This document shows positions 1 through 8,126 of a stretch of DNA of 64,000 nt, one piece after another; the first letter of the stretch is position 1, and each line of letters begins with the position of its first letter. The stretch covers positions 43,323 through 107,322 of the forward strand of contig DYJA01000002.1 of NCBI GenBank assembly GCA_020723345.1, read 5' to 3'. The notes beneath the pieces are model-generated. The model was not told the DNA's origin. It saw only the letters and a list, made by a program, of their open reading frames with translations, and ran no database searches. This DNA is from Candidatus Aquidulcis sp. (GTDB lineage Bacteria > Chloroflexota > Anaerolineae > UBA4142). Both the position numbers and the translations under genes were made by a program.

Positions 1-27
1 AAAACGCAAAAAGAATCGCCCGCGCAT
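1..27 (-). CDS. Possible 5' end of a sensor kinase (partial)
   Basis: Downstream of the response regulator, reading off the left edge, an ATG at 27 opens nine codons, MRGRFFLRF. Such basic/hydrophobic starts are common in membrane histidine kinases, and a kinase commonly follows an OmpR-type regulator. There is no clear ribosome site and only nine codons are visible, so this is a guess from position. Confidence 0.2.
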
Positions 28-83
28 CGCGCGCCATTCGGAGTGATGCCGCCAGTCATGCGGCGGATGATGTGGAAAATGTC

Positions 84-764
84 TCACGTGTCACTCATTT
101 TATACCCAACGCCGTACACCGAAAGAATGTATCGCGGCTCGCGCGGATTCGGTTCGATCTTGCGGCGGATATTCTTGACGTGCGCGTCAATCGCGCGCTC
201 GTACGATTCGAACGCGACGCCGCGCACTGCGTCGAGCAGTTGCGCGCGCGTGAAAATGCGTCCGGGTTCGCGCGCCAGCGTCGCCAGCAAGTGGAATTCA
301 GTTGGGGTTAGGTCGGCGGCTTTGCCTGCAATCGTCGCGCGCAATTTGGGCACATCGAGTACAATATCCGCGACGCGGATCGTTTCCGCGCCCGCGCTCG
401 CGCTTTCGAATCGGCGCAGTACCGCGCGGACGCGCGCGACGAGTTCTTTCGGACTGAACGGCTTGACGATGTAATCGTCCGCGCCGAGTTCAAGCCCGAC
501 GAGTTTATCGGTCTCTTCGCCGCGCGCCGTCAGCATGATGATCGGCACCGCCGATTCTTTGCGGAGCGCGCGCGTCACGTCGAGTCCGTCCAACTCGGGC
601 AGACCGAGATCGAGGACGATGAGATCGGGCTTTTCGGCGCGTGCGGCGGTCAGCGCGAATTTGCCGTCGTTCGCGGTGAGAACGCGCATGCCCGCGTGTT
701 CGAGATAATCGCGGGCGAGTTGTACGATTTTCGGTTCGTCGTCCACAACGAGAATCGTTTTCAT
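84..764 (-). CDS. OmpR/PhoB-family DNA-binding response regulator
   Basis: 226 aa. The N-terminal receiver domain (about 1-118) starts MKTILVVDDEPK and has the phospho-acceptor Asp in LIVLDLGLP and the conserved Lys in IVKPFSPKEL. The C-terminal winged helix (about 130-224) has the LTPTEFHLL and YILSVYGVGYKM signatures of Trans_reg_C. It should be phosphorylated by a partner kinase and act at DNA. The start at 764 gives an exact receiver N-terminus; a longer in-frame reading up to 1232 only adds antisense-like sequence over the neighbouring gene. A 5'-end that could be its kinase lies just downstream at the window edge. An inverted tandem repeat (776-829) separates it from the upstream small membrane protein. 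Confidence 0.93.
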   Translation of the reverse strand: MKTILVVDDEPKIVQLARDYLEHAGMRVLTANDGKFALTAARAEKPDLIVLDLGLPELDGLDVTRALRKESAVPIIMLTARGEETDKLVGLELGADDYIVKPFSPKELVARVRAVLRRFESASAGAETIRVADIVLDVPKLRATIAGKAADLTPTEFHLLATLAREPGRIFTRAQLLDAVRGVAFESYERAIDAHVKNIRRKIEPNPREPRYILSVYGVGYKMSDT

Positions 765-775
765 CCTGAATTGAT

Positions 776-829
776 CCACGAAGGACACGAAGGTTTTTCT
801 TTGTGTCCTTCGTGTTCTTCGTGGGCTGC
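776..829. repeat. Inverted tandem-word repeat at gene junction
   Basis: Two arms, CCACGAAGGACACGAAGG and, inverted, TGTCCTTCGTGTTCTTCGTGG, flank a T-rich loop. It lies between the small membrane protein and the response regulator and could fold into a long hairpin in mRNA. Confidence 0.6.
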
Positions 830-832
830 ACA

Positions 833-1210
833 TTATTTTGGAGTCGTTGGTTGCTCGTGCATCTTGCGATGCCACTCTTCCACCATCGGCGGAATGTCTT
901 TGTCGTTCCAGTGATGATGATGCCATCTGCCCCAATGCCCGCGCCAGATGAACGCGCGGCACAAACCGAAGAGCAGGAAGAAGAAGACCAGCGGGATCAG
1001 GCAATTCAAAAAGCCAAAGCCAAACGTGTGAAAGCCGAATGGTCGGTGAAAGTACGGATACGGCACCGCGCCAATGGCGGGCGCAACCAACTTGCCGCTG
1101 TCCGCCATTCCTTGCGCGACGCCCCAGCCGTACGCGTACACGCCAATCCCGATTGCGCCCGCGATCAACAACACCGCGATCAACACTCCCAGAACGATTC
1201 TCCCGTACAT
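833..1210 (-). CDS. Small membrane protein with His-rich tail
   Basis: 125 aa, not recognised. The N-terminus MYGRIVLGVLIAVLLIAG is a clear transmembrane segment, and a second hydrophobic stretch (NCLIPLVFFFLLFGLCRAF) follows at about 75-93. After it comes a basic, His-rich tail (WGRWHHHHWNDKD) that could bind metal. The start at 1210 is preferred over the upstream ATG at 1240 because it begins right at the membrane segment and is preceded in the message by a GGGGGAAA-like purine run. It lies directly upstream of the response regulator on the same strand, so it may be a sensor accessory or a target of that system. Confidence 0.65.
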   Translation of the reverse strand: MYGRIVLGVLIAVLLIAGAIGIGVYAYGWGVAQGMADSGKLVAPAIGAVPYPYFHRPFGFHTFGFGFLNCLIPLVFFFLLFGLCRAFIWRGHWGRWHHHHWNDKDIPPMVEEWHRKMHEQPTTPK

Positions 1211-1223
1211 TGTTTCCCCCTTT

Positions 1224-1251
1224 GTGGGACAAATTTCCAAATTTGTCCTAC
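1224..1251. repeat. 28-bp near-palindrome of the GTAGG...CCTAC family
   Basis: Begins GTGGGACAAATTT and ends AAATTTGTCCTAC, with a CC centre. It has the same length and end sequences as the copies at 36767, 46146, 47813 and 60330. Here it lies upstream of the small membrane protein. Confidence 0.75.
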
Positions 1252-1403
1252 CTGTGATTCTGACGAGAGTATCGCATTGAATTGTGAAGCAATTGTGAAT
1301 GGAGATGGGAGAAACGTGGCAAGCTCGTTCGACGCGCTTGCCAGATTATAGCGGAAAGCGGCGATTTGCTCAAGCGCGCGATTTGCTACACCCCCGATCC
1401 CGT

Positions 1404-1433
1404 TTGACGCCGCGTCGTGACTGGTGGTAGAAT
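1404..1433 (+). promoter_or_regulatory. Probable sigma-70 promoter for the ABC exporter
   Basis: TTGACG (1404-1409) and TAGAAT (1428-1433) are separated by 18 bp and lie 18 bp before the ABC exporter ATG. Confidence 0.55.
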
Positions 1434-1451
1434 GATGGCGAGGTTACAGAA

Positions 1452-3425
1452 ATGTTTCATGGACCAGGCGGTGGTTGGTGGGGGATGATGCGCGGTGACG
1501 ATGACGCGCAGCCGCATCTCACCAAAGATTTGTTGGTACGCGTCGCGGCGTACGCGCGACCGTACGCGTTCAAAATCGCGCTGACGCTTTTCGCGATTCT
1601 GGTCGCGTCGTTGCTGGGACTTGTCCCGCCGCTGTTGTATCGCGATTTGATTGATCATGCGTTGCCGCAAAAAGATTTCGCGCGCTTGAATCTGCTCGCG
1701 CTTGGCATGATCGGCATTCCGTTGTTCGACGGGTTGATCGGCGTGGGGCAGCGCTGGCTCACCGCGCGCATCGGCGAAGGGATCATCGCCGATTTGCGGA
1801 AATCGTTGTACGCGCACATGCAAAAAATGTCGCTCCGCTTTTTCACGAATACGAAAACGGGCGAATTGATGTCGCGGCTCAATAACGACGTCGTCGGCGC
1901 GCAGCGCGCGGTCACGAACACGCTCGTCTCGATCATCACGAGCGCGATCCAGGTCGCCGCGACGCTGGCGATCATGCTCTCGCTCGATTGGCGACTGACG
2001 CTGCTCGCGCTCGTCATTTTGCCACTGTTCATTCTGCCGTCGCGCCGCGTTGGGCGATTGCTGCGCGAGATCGTCAATCAACAACTCGATCTCAACGCGC
2101 AGATGAACACGCTGATGAACGAGACACTCAACGTCAGCGGCGCGCTTCTCGTCAAATTGTTCGGGCGGCAGCGCGACGAAGTGGCGCGCTTTGGCGAACG
2201 CGCGAACCGCGTGCGCGATATCGGCGTGCGACAAGCGATGATCGGACGATGGTTCTTTTTGCTGCTTGGTCTCGCGAGTGCGCTCGGCACGGCGATTGTG
2301 TGGTGGGTCGGCGGCATGCTCGTCTTGCAAGGCGCGTTCACGGTTGGCACGATTGTCGCGTTCGCGGCGTACCTGATGCAACTTTACATGCCGATTGCGT
2401 CGCTCGTCAACGCGCGCGTCGATTTGGCAACCTCGATGGTTTCATTCGAGCGCGTGTTTCAGATGCTCGATCTCCCCGTCGAAATCGCCGACCGCGCGAA
2501 CGCGCTGGAACTGACGCGCGCGCGCGGCGCGATTCAGTTTGAGAATGTGTCATTCTCGTACATTGAAGAGCAGACTGCAGACGACCGACCGCCGACCGCC
2601 GCAGATCCTTCGACTCCGCGTCGTTCCGCTCAGGATGACAGCGGTCTGCCGTCGGCAGTCAGCGGTCATGTTGGTGGCGATGGACATGACGTTTTTCTCC
2701 CCACGCTCGTCCCCACGCGTCGTTACGCGCTGCGCGGCGTGAATTTTGAAATCCAGCCAGGTCAACTCGCCGCGCTCGTCGGACCCAGCGGCGCGGGCAA
2801 GACGACGGTGACGTATCTCATCCCGCGCTTGTACGATCCAACCGAAGGGCGTATGCTGATCGATGGTCACGATCTGCGCGAGGTCTCGCTGGATTCACTG
2901 ACGCGACAGATCGGCATGGTTACACAAGAGACCTATTTGTTCCACGACACCGTGCGCGCGAATTTGGTGTACGCCAAACTCGATGCGACCCAGGACGAAA
3001 TCGAGCGCGCGGCGCGCGCGGCAAACATTCACGAATTTATTACGAAATTGCCGCAAGGGTATGATACAATCGTGGGCGAGCGTGGTTATCGCCTCAGCGG
3101 CGGCGAAAAACAGCGCGTCGCGATCGCACGCGTGATTCTCAAAGACCCGCGCATTCTCGTGTTGGACGAAGCCACGTCGAATCTCGATTCGGAATCGGAG
3201 GCGTTGATTCAAGCCGCGCTCAAGCCGTTGATGCGTGGGCGCACGAGTGTCGTCATCGCGCATCGTCTTTCGACGATTCTCGCGGCGGATGTGATTCTGG
3301 TGATTGACGAAGGGCAAGTGGTGGAGCAGGGAACGCACGCGGAATTACTCGCGCGGGCTGGTTTGTACGCGCGGTTGTATCACACGCAATTCCGTGAACG
3401 GTCAACAGTCAACAGTCAACAGTGA
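1452..3425 (+). CDS. MsbA-like ABC exporter (fused TMD-NBD) with a repeat inserted in the NBD
   Basis: 657 aa ABCB-type half transporter. An N-terminal six-helix exporter domain (about 30-340) is followed by the ATPase domain with Walker A GPSGAGKTT (about residue 444), signature LSGGEKQR (about 548), Walker B ILVLDEATSNLD (about 568) and the H-loop in VIAHRLST. It probably exports a lipid, peptide or drug as a dimer; the substrate cannot be told. Residues about 374-412 are an extra low-complexity insert between the first NBD strands (FENVSFSYIEE and RYALRGVNFE), made of 7-bp words plus a TCCTTCGACT...CTCAGGA element. The last residues, STVNSQQ, and the stop codon also come from a tandem repeat. 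Confidence 0.93.
   Translation: MFHGPGGGWWGMMRGDDDAQPHLTKDLLVRVAAYARPYAFKIALTLFAILVASLLGLVPPLLYRDLIDHALPQKDFARLNLLALGMIGIPLFDGLIGVGQRWLTARIGEGIIADLRKSLYAHMQKMSLRFFTNTKTGELMSRLNNDVVGAQRAVTNTLVSIITSAIQVAATLAIMLSLDWRLTLLALVILPLFILPSRRVGRLLREIVNQQLDLNAQMNTLMNETLNVSGALLVKLFGRQRDEVARFGERANRVRDIGVRQAMIGRWFFLLLGLASALGTAIVWWVGGMLVLQGAFTVGTIVAFAAYLMQLYMPIASLVNARVDLATSMVSFERVFQMLDLPVEIADRANALELTRARGAIQFENVSFSYIEEQTADDRPPTAADPSTPRRSAQDDSGLPSAVSGHVGGDGHDVFLPTLVPTRRYALRGVNFEIQPGQLAALVGPSGAGKTTVTYLIPRLYDPTEGRMLIDGHDLREVSLDSLTRQIGMVTQETYLFHDTVRANLVYAKLDATQDEIERAARAANIHEFITKLPQGYDTIVGERGYRLSGGEKQRVAIARVILKDPRILVLDEATSNLDSESEALIQAALKPLMRGRTSVVIAHRLSTILAADVILVIDEGQVVEQGTHAELLARAGLYARLYHTQFRERSTVNSQQ
2573..2690. 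repeat. In-frame repeat insertion inside the ABC exporter NBD
   Basis: Heptads such as CAGACTG CAGACGA form one arm. The middle is a TCCTTCGACTCCG...CGCTCAGGA element. An inverted arm (GCGGTCTGCCGTCGGCAGTC) follows. The reading frame stays open and adds about 38 residues. Confidence 0.75.
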
Positions 3426-3480
3426 ACAGTGAACAGTGGACTGTTGACTGTTTACCGTTTACCGTTTACTGTTCACTGAC
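3400..3480. repeat. Heptad repeat ACAGTCA/ACAGTGA with inverted arm
   Basis: Tandem 7-bp words (ACAGTCA ACAGTCA ACAGTGA) are followed by an inverted arm (GACTGTT TACCGTT TACTGTT). It carries the exporter stop codon and lies just before the ribosome site of the next gene. Confidence 0.85.
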
Positions 3481-3493
3481 TTTTGGAGGAACA

Positions 3494-5422
3494 ATGTCGT
3501 TGCCCAAACTATGGAACACGAAATCATTCTTTGAACTCGCATTGCCTGCGCTGACGACCATGTTTGGCTTGCAAGCGCTGCGCGTGTTGTTGCCGTCCAT
3601 TGTTTGGTACATCGGCGACACGCTGGATGCTTCCACGGCGATCCTGGCAGTGGTTTCGATTGGTATTTTTGTGTTATCGTTTCTGGCGACGCCGTTCTAT
3701 CGCGCGCTCGGTTTGCGGCGCGCGCTGTTCGTCGTCCTGATCGGCATCGGGCTTTTCCGATTGCTCGAGCAAGTGATCGCGCAGCAACCGCTTGATTTTA
3801 TTTTTTCGCTGTGTGTGGTTGTGCTCTTTACTTTTTTTATTCCGTTGTATCTCGGCTATGTGCGCCTGCAAGGCGGCGCGGCGCCGCGCAAATTTGGACG
3901 CGGTTTTCTGCTCGGTCTCGTTTTCGATACGACGTTGCGCGGTTCGTTCCACACGCTCGATTTGAGTTGGCAGCACTCTCCGCTTGCGCCGATCATCGTC
4001 GTGCTGCTCGTGTTGGCGCAACTCGGCTTGACGATTTTTCTAATTCAAGGAGATGGCGAGCCGACGGAGACGAATTTCGTCGGCAGTCTGCCGCTCGCGG
4101 CGATCGGTCCCTTTATTTTCGTGACCCAGGTTATTTTTCAGAACGCCGCGCGCGCCACTGCGCTCACGGGATTTCCGATGCCGTTGGCGTACGCGTTCAT
4201 CATTCTCGTCAACGTGATCGGCATTTCCGCCGCGCTCTTGCCGATTGTCGCCGAGCGCGCGACTTCGTTCGCGGTTTTGGTCGCGACGCTCTTTCTCGCG
4301 TGGCTGACCTCGCGTCCCGATCCCGCGCCAGGCACCGCCGACGTGATGTTTTTTTTCGGCAACTTGCTTATGTTTCCCTTCGTTACCTTGATTTTTGCGG
4401 GTTTGGGTGCGCGCGAGGAAATCAACAAAGGCATCGCGCGCTCGGCAATCGCGAATGGGATTGGTTGGGTTCTCTTGGCGCTGCTGACCGTGCTCTATTA
4501 CGTCAGTTATCAGATCAATATTGGTCTGCCGAATAATTGGCTTCCGTCGATTGCCGTGATCTTGATCGGAATTGCCGTGCTCGCCGCGCTACGCGTGATG
4601 CCGAATTTCCCCGTTGCCAGCAGCGCGACCTCGGCGACGATCGCATTCGCGCTGGTGATTCTGCCGTTGCTCGCGCTCGCGACTTGGCGCACGCCGCAAC
4701 CCGTCGCGGGCAATGGTTTTCCCGTGCGCGTGATGACGTACAATTTGCACAACGGTTTCAACACCGAGGGGCGGCTCGATCCCGAAGCGCTCGCGCGAGT
4801 CATCGAGCGAGTCAATCCCGACCTCATCGCGCTGCAAGAAGTCGAGCGCGGTTGGTACATTGATAGTTCGCTCGATCTGGCGAAGTGGTTGTCGCGTCGT
4901 TTGAATATGCCGTTTCTGTTTGGACCGACGGCGGATCGCGTGTGGGGCAACGCGATTCTCTCGCGCTATCCGATCAAAGAATGGGGCAACGTGCCGCTGC
5001 CGCCGCGCGATCTGACGCTCAAGCGCAGTTTTCTCTGGGCGCGCGTGGACATCGGCGGCGGCGAAGAGTTGCTTTTCATCGCGACGCACTTTCACGATCC
5101 CGCAAATGGCTCCGCGATTCGCCAACAGCAATCGCCCGAAATCGTCAAGTTTTGGAATCAGCGTCCGCGCACGCTTGTACTCGGCGACTTGAACGCGAAG
5201 CCCGACGCGCCAGAAATCGCGCTGCTGCGCGACGCAGGCTTGCGCGACGCGTTCGCAACGCTTGGTACCGGCGACGGCTTCACGTGGCCCTCGACCAAGC
5301 CAAATCAGCGGATTGATTACATCTGGTACTCGTCCGATTTGTCGGTGCGCAATTTGGTGATGCCGCGGAGCACTGCGTCGGATCATTTGGGGATTGCGGT
5401 GACGGTGGAGGGGAAGAGATGA
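3494..5422 (+). CDS. Polytopic membrane protein fused to an endonuclease/exonuclease/phosphatase domain
   Basis: 642 aa. Residues 1 to about 395 form roughly ten hydrophobic membrane segments. Residues about 409-640 are an EEP-fold domain with VMTYNLHNGF, LIALQEVERGW (metal Glu), ATHFHDP, LVLGDLNAKPD, RIDYIWYSSD and SDHLGI, the full active-site set of the DNase I/sphingomyelinase/inositol phosphatase superfamily. The substrate may be a phospholipid head group, a sugar phosphate or a nucleic acid; the membrane anchor favours the first two. The start at 3494 has the ribosome site TTTTGGAGGAACA; the longer reading from 3422 begins inside a repeat. It follows the ABC exporter on the same strand. 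Its stop overlaps the next ATG (ATGA). Confidence 0.85.
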   Translation: MSLPKLWNTKSFFELALPALTTMFGLQALRVLLPSIVWYIGDTLDASTAILAVVSIGIFVLSFLATPFYRALGLRRALFVVLIGIGLFRLLEQVIAQQPLDFIFSLCVVVLFTFFIPLYLGYVRLQGGAAPRKFGRGFLLGLVFDTTLRGSFHTLDLSWQHSPLAPIIVVLLVLAQLGLTIFLIQGDGEPTETNFVGSLPLAAIGPFIFVTQVIFQNAARATALTGFPMPLAYAFIILVNVIGISAALLPIVAERATSFAVLVATLFLAWLTSRPDPAPGTADVMFFFGNLLMFPFVTLIFAGLGAREEINKGIARSAIANGIGWVLLALLTVLYYVSYQINIGLPNNWLPSIAVILIGIAVLAALRVMPNFPVASSATSATIAFALVILPLLALATWRTPQPVAGNGFPVRVMTYNLHNGFNTEGRLDPEALARVIERVNPDLIALQEVERGWYIDSSLDLAKWLSRRLNMPFLFGPTADRVWGNAILSRYPIKEWGNVPLPPRDLTLKRSFLWARVDIGGGEELLFIATHFHDPANGSAIRQQQSPEIVKFWNQRPRTLVLGDLNAKPDAPEIALLRDAGLRDAFATLGTGDGFTWPSTKPNQRIDYIWYSSDLSVRNLVMPRSTASDHLGIAVTVEGKR

Positions 5423-5757
5423 GAGAGGAGAGAGGAAAGAGGAAAGAGGAAAGAAGGAAAAGTCTACCCGATTTCCTCAAGCCGTACTTTTGGGAAACTG
5501 ATCTGGCGCGGATCAATCGGCAACGACACGAGTCTTACATCATCGAGCGCGTCATCGAGTACGGCGATGACCGCGCGATTCATTGGCTCAAAGCGAACTT
5601 CACGCCCGCGCAAATCGCGCGCGTCGTGCGCGCTAGTCGCGCGATTTCGCCGAACACGGCGAATCTGTGGGCATTGATTCTGAAAATCCCGCGAGGCAAA
5701 ATCGAATGTTTTTCGAAACCCTCCCTACTTCCGCACAGCGCATTTTCGCGCGGTTAG
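5419..5757 (+). CDS. DUF6922-type antitoxin-like protein
   Basis: 112 aa. After a charged N-terminus written by GAGGAAA heptads (MREERGKRKEERRKS), residues about 16-90 match the DUF6922 pattern: LPDFLKPYFWETD, YIIERVIEYGDD and ISPNTANLWALIL. This domain is typically encoded directly before AbiEii nucleotidyltransferases and is probably the antitoxin. The ATG overlaps the upstream stop by 4 bp, and its 3' end overlaps the AbiEii gene by 52 bp. The C-terminal tail after about residue 92 lies in that overlap and looks non-conserved. The true start could be a later codon. Confidence 0.65.
   Translation: MREERGKRKEERRKSLPDFLKPYFWETDLARINRQRHESYIIERVIEYGDDRAIHWLKANFTPAQIARVVRASRAISPNTANLWALILKIPRGKIECFSKPSLLPHSAFSRG
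5420..5460. repeat. GAGGAAA heptad run
   Basis: Words GAGGAAA GAGGAAA GAAGGAA follow the stop of the membrane-EEP gene and encode the N-terminus of the next protein. Confidence 0.7.
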
Positions 5758-6335
5758 GACGCGAGCCATCAGTTCGACCGTTTTATCTCGCAGGCGGTTC
5801 TGCGTGCGCGTTGCAGTTAGGGCATCGTATTTCGGTGGACCTGGATTTTTTCGCGCCCGAAATGTATGAGCCCGCGCGGCTAGTATCGCGTTTGGAAAAG
5901 ATCGGCAAGGTCACCATTCAGCAACAGAGCCGCGGTACATTTGTCGGCTTGCTCGCGGAAACTCAGATCAGTTTCTTTTACTACGGCTATCCGTTGCTGC
6001 AATCGCCAACTGACTTTCGCGGCGTGCGAATCGCATCATTGCTCGATATCGCGCTGATGAAGATCACGGCGATCAGTCAACGCGGGCGCAAACGTGATTT
6101 TGTGGATTTGTTTTTCATTTGCAAAGAAGAAAGAGTCGCGCTGAATGATTTGCTCAGGCGAATTCCTGAAAAGTATCCGTCGTTGTCCTACCCATCGTAT
6201 CATCTTCTGCGCGCCTTGACCTATTTTGACGATGCTGAGAAGGACCCTGCGCCCAAGATGCTGGCGCGGCTGAACTGGCGACAGGTGAAGAATTTCTTTG
6301 AGAAGCAAGTACGTGAGTTGATGCAGGAGATTTGA
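5706..6335 (+). CDS. AbiEii-family nucleotidyltransferase toxin
   Basis: 209 aa. FYLAGGSACALQLGHRIS followed by VDLDFF is the nucleotidyltransferase core of the AbiEii/AbiGII family (GG...S/A, then the DxD metal site), and ISQRGRKRDFVDLFFI carries the conserved K/RRDxxDL helix. Members are type IV or type II-like toxins that modify tRNA or other acceptors and serve in phage defence. The ATG at 5706 (MFFETLPTSAQ) is chosen; a further upstream GTG/ATG reading would only lengthen the overlap with the DUF6922 gene. The overlap supports a co-translated pair. Confidence 0.85.
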   Translation: MFFETLPTSAQRIFARLGREPSVRPFYLAGGSACALQLGHRISVDLDFFAPEMYEPARLVSRLEKIGKVTIQQQSRGTFVGLLAETQISFFYYGYPLLQSPTDFRGVRIASLLDIALMKITAISQRGRKRDFVDLFFICKEERVALNDLLRRIPEKYPSLSYPSYHLLRALTYFDDAEKDPAPKMLARLNWRQVKNFFEKQVRELMQEI

Positions 6336-6336
6336 C

Positions 6337-6468
6337 ATGCCCGACCTGAAACTCGAACTGCCGAAGAATATTCCAGACACCGATCGTGCGGAATTGCTGC
6401 GCGCGTTGGTGTCAACGAATGAGGAACGAATAAACGAATGGGGACGTAGAGGGGAGAAGAAGGCATAA
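6337..6468 (+). CDS. Short hypothetical protein after AbiEii
   Basis: 43 aa (MPDLKLELPKNIPDTDRAEL...). Its ATG is one base after the AbiEii stop, so it could be translated by coupling. The sequence looks like an amphipathic helix with many charged residues. Its last residues (GRRGEKKA) run into a tandem repeat that supplies the stop. No family is recognised; it may be the rest of a shortened gene. Confidence 0.35.
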   Translation: MPDLKLELPKNIPDTDRAELLRALVSTNEERINEWGRRGEKKA

Positions 6469-6572
6469 GAAGGCATGAGAAGGCAGAGAAGGCAAGAAAG
6501 CGGAGAAGGCGCGCCCTCTGCCCTCTACGTCCTCTGCGCCCTCTTATCCCCTCTCATCCCTTCTCATCAAAC
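6452..6572. repeat. AGAAGGC/GCCTTCT inverted tandem repeat, copy 1
   Basis: Repeated words of the type AGAAGGCAT form the left arm. The centre is GAAGGCGCGCCCTC. The right arm uses CCCTCT and TCTCATCCC words. Copies with the same centre occur at 34440-34562 and 58545-58672. Confidence 0.85.
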
Positions 6573-6581
6573 AGGAGTCAA

Positions 6582-7556
6582 ATGTTCAACAACATATCGG
6601 AAGTGAAAAGCGCGCTTGCCGCGCAACAATACATCGCGACGGATGAAATCGCGACCGTGATTTTCCTCGCGGACAAATTGGGCAAGCCCGTGCTTGTCGA
6701 AGGACCTGCGGGCGTTGGCAAGACGGAACTCGCGAAAGCGTGGGCGGCGGCAATCCAGCGCGAGCTCATTCGGATGCAGTGCTATGAAGGGCTGGACGAA
6801 ACGAAAGCGCTGTACGAGTGGGAGTACGCCAAGCAGATGTTGTACACGCAACTGCTGCGCGACAAACTGCAAGACATTTTGCGCGATACGCAAACGCTCG
6901 CGCAAGCCGCCGACCGCTTGGCGGAAGAAGAAGACGTTTTCTTCTCGAATCGCTTTCTCTTGCCGCGTCCGCTCTTGCGCGCGATTCTCGCGGACAATCC
7001 CGCGCTGTTGCTGATTGACGAGATTGACCGCGCGGACGCGGAGTTTGAGGCGTTTCTCCTGGAAGTGTTGAGCGATTTTCAGGTGAGCGTTCCCGAACTC
7101 GGCACGCTCAAAGCGAAACATCTGCCGTTCGTGATTCTGACGAGCAACAACACGCGCGAACTATCGGAGGCGTTGAAGCGGCGCTGTCTCTATCTCTTCA
7201 TCGACTACCCGACAGTGGATGCGGAACTTCGCATTGTCAAAATCAAAGTGCCCGACCTCGCGCCGCAACTCGCGCAGCAAGCCGTCGAATTGGTGCAGCG
7301 GCTCCGCAAACTCGAATTGAAAAAGCAGCCGAGTGTGAGCGAGACGCTGGACTGGGCGCGCGCGCTCGTCATGCTCAACGCGAAGCACATTGACGAGAAG
7401 ATGTTACAGGACACGCTCACGGTTTTGCTCAAGCACGAGCACGACGTTCAGCGCGCGGAGCGCTACCTCGACGAGTTCAGCGTGAATGAAGATAACGACG
7501 CGGAGTCACGCGGCGCGGGAACGATGCCGCGCCCGCGCGTGCCGCCGCGGAAATAA
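6582..7556 (+). CDS. MoxR/CoxD-type AAA+ ATPase
   Basis: 324 aa AAA+ chaperone-like ATPase. Walker A is GPAGVGKTELAK (about residues 42-53), Walker B is ALLLIDEIDRAD, sensor 1 is LPFVILTSNNTREL, and LKRRCLYLFIDYP is the arginine-finger region of the MoxR family. These ATPases insert metals or assemble enzyme complexes together with a VWA-domain protein, but no VWA gene is adjacent, so the client is unknown. CoxD of CO dehydrogenase clusters is a close pattern match, but no cox genes are visible. The ATG at 6582 follows a CAGGAGTCAA ribosome site. Confidence 0.85.
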   Translation: MFNNISEVKSALAAQQYIATDEIATVIFLADKLGKPVLVEGPAGVGKTELAKAWAAAIQRELIRMQCYEGLDETKALYEWEYAKQMLYTQLLRDKLQDILRDTQTLAQAADRLAEEEDVFFSNRFLLPRPLLRAILADNPALLLIDEIDRADAEFEAFLLEVLSDFQVSVPELGTLKAKHLPFVILTSNNTRELSEALKRRCLYLFIDYPTVDAELRIVKIKVPDLAPQLAQQAVELVQRLRKLELKKQPSVSETLDWARALVMLNAKHIDEKMLQDTLTVLLKHEHDVQRAERYLDEFSVNEDNDAESRGAGTMPRPRVPPRK

Positions 7557-7557
7557 T

Positions 7558-7640
7558 TTCAGATTCCAGAATTATGATTTAAGATTTGGCTGGTCCGCGA
7601 TGTTCAAATCCTAGATCATGAATCGTAAATCATAGCGCAG
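7558..7640. repeat. ATGATTT-type heptad repeat
   Basis: AATTATGATTTAAGATTTGG and, inverted, CATGAATCGTAAATCATAG flank a short spacer downstream of the MoxR gene. This may act as a transcript end. Confidence 0.5.
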
Positions 7641-7663
7641 CATAGCCGCAACCAAATCTTTTG

Positions 7664-7735
7664 GACACTGATAAACACTGATGAACACTGATTTTTCTAT
7701 CTGTGTTTATCTGTGTTCATCTGTGTCCCAAGAAT
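7664..7735. repeat. Inverted repeat GGACACTGAT...ATCTGTGTCC
   Basis: The left arm is GGACACTGATAAACACTGAT, extended by a further AACACTGAT word. The right arm is its near complement, ending CATCTGTGTCCCAAG. It gives a hairpin of more than 25 bp with a T-rich loop. Confidence 0.8.
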
Positions 7736-7794
7736 CTTCGCGGTCGTGATAGTTTCTGCGAAGGAATACTATAAATCCTAGATTGGGAGTAGAA

Positions 7795-7995
7795 ATGACC
7801 GACCATACCGAACGCTGCTTGAACTGCGAACGCGCGAGCGCGCAGGTGCCGCTGATTCGCTTGAAATATGCTGAACGTGAACACTGGATTTGCGCGCAGT
7901 GTTTCCCGCTGCTCATCCACAAGCCCGAACGCTTGTCTGCGGTCGCGGGCGCGTGGACGCAAAACCAGGTTGACCATCACGCGCACGATGAGTGA
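7795..7995 (+). CDS. Small zinc-ribbon-like protein
   Basis: 66 aa with two CxxC knuckles (CLNCERA at about 8-11 and CAQCFPLL at about 34-37), spaced like a single zinc site. The ATG at 7795 has GGGAGTAG just upstream; a TTG at 7783 is the alternative. No specific family is recognised. Similar tiny proteins occur as orphan zinc ribbons in Chloroflexota. It is the last gene before selC on this strand. Confidence 0.6.
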   Translation: MTDHTERCLNCERASAQVPLIRLKYAEREHWICAQCFPLLIHKPERLSAVAGAWTQNQVDHHAHDE

Positions 7996-8043
7996 GCGCG
8001 CGGTTTTGACAATTCGGGGTACTCGTGATAGATTCAGCGTGAT

Positions 8044-8122
8044 CAGGCGATCAGGCAACTAGGCAATCGGGCAATCAGGAACTGATTGACTGATTCCCGA
8101 TTGCCCGATTCCTGATTGCCCA
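8044..8122. repeat. GGCAATC heptad repeat with inverted arm
   Basis: GATCAGGCAACTAGGCAATC-type words are followed by the inverted arm GATTGCCCGATTCCTGATTG. It immediately precedes the tRNA-Sec gene. Confidence 0.8.
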
Positions 8123-8126
8123 ACCT

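Noticed and set aside
84..1232. Longer 382-aa version of the response regulator
   Set aside because: The receiver domain starts at 764; the extra 156 codons overlap the membrane gene in another frame and have no domain.
1386..2381. 331-aa minus-strand open frame
   Set aside because: Antisense of the ABC exporter membrane domain, low-complexity Arg/Glu composition.
6452..6572. CRISPR array
   Set aside because: The units are 7-10 bp, degenerate and without spacers; the second half is the inverted complement. No cas genes.
7795..7995. Trm112-like partner of the Trm9-like enzyme
   Set aside because: It has two CxxC knuckles but lacks the Trm112 helical insert and is 27 kb away.
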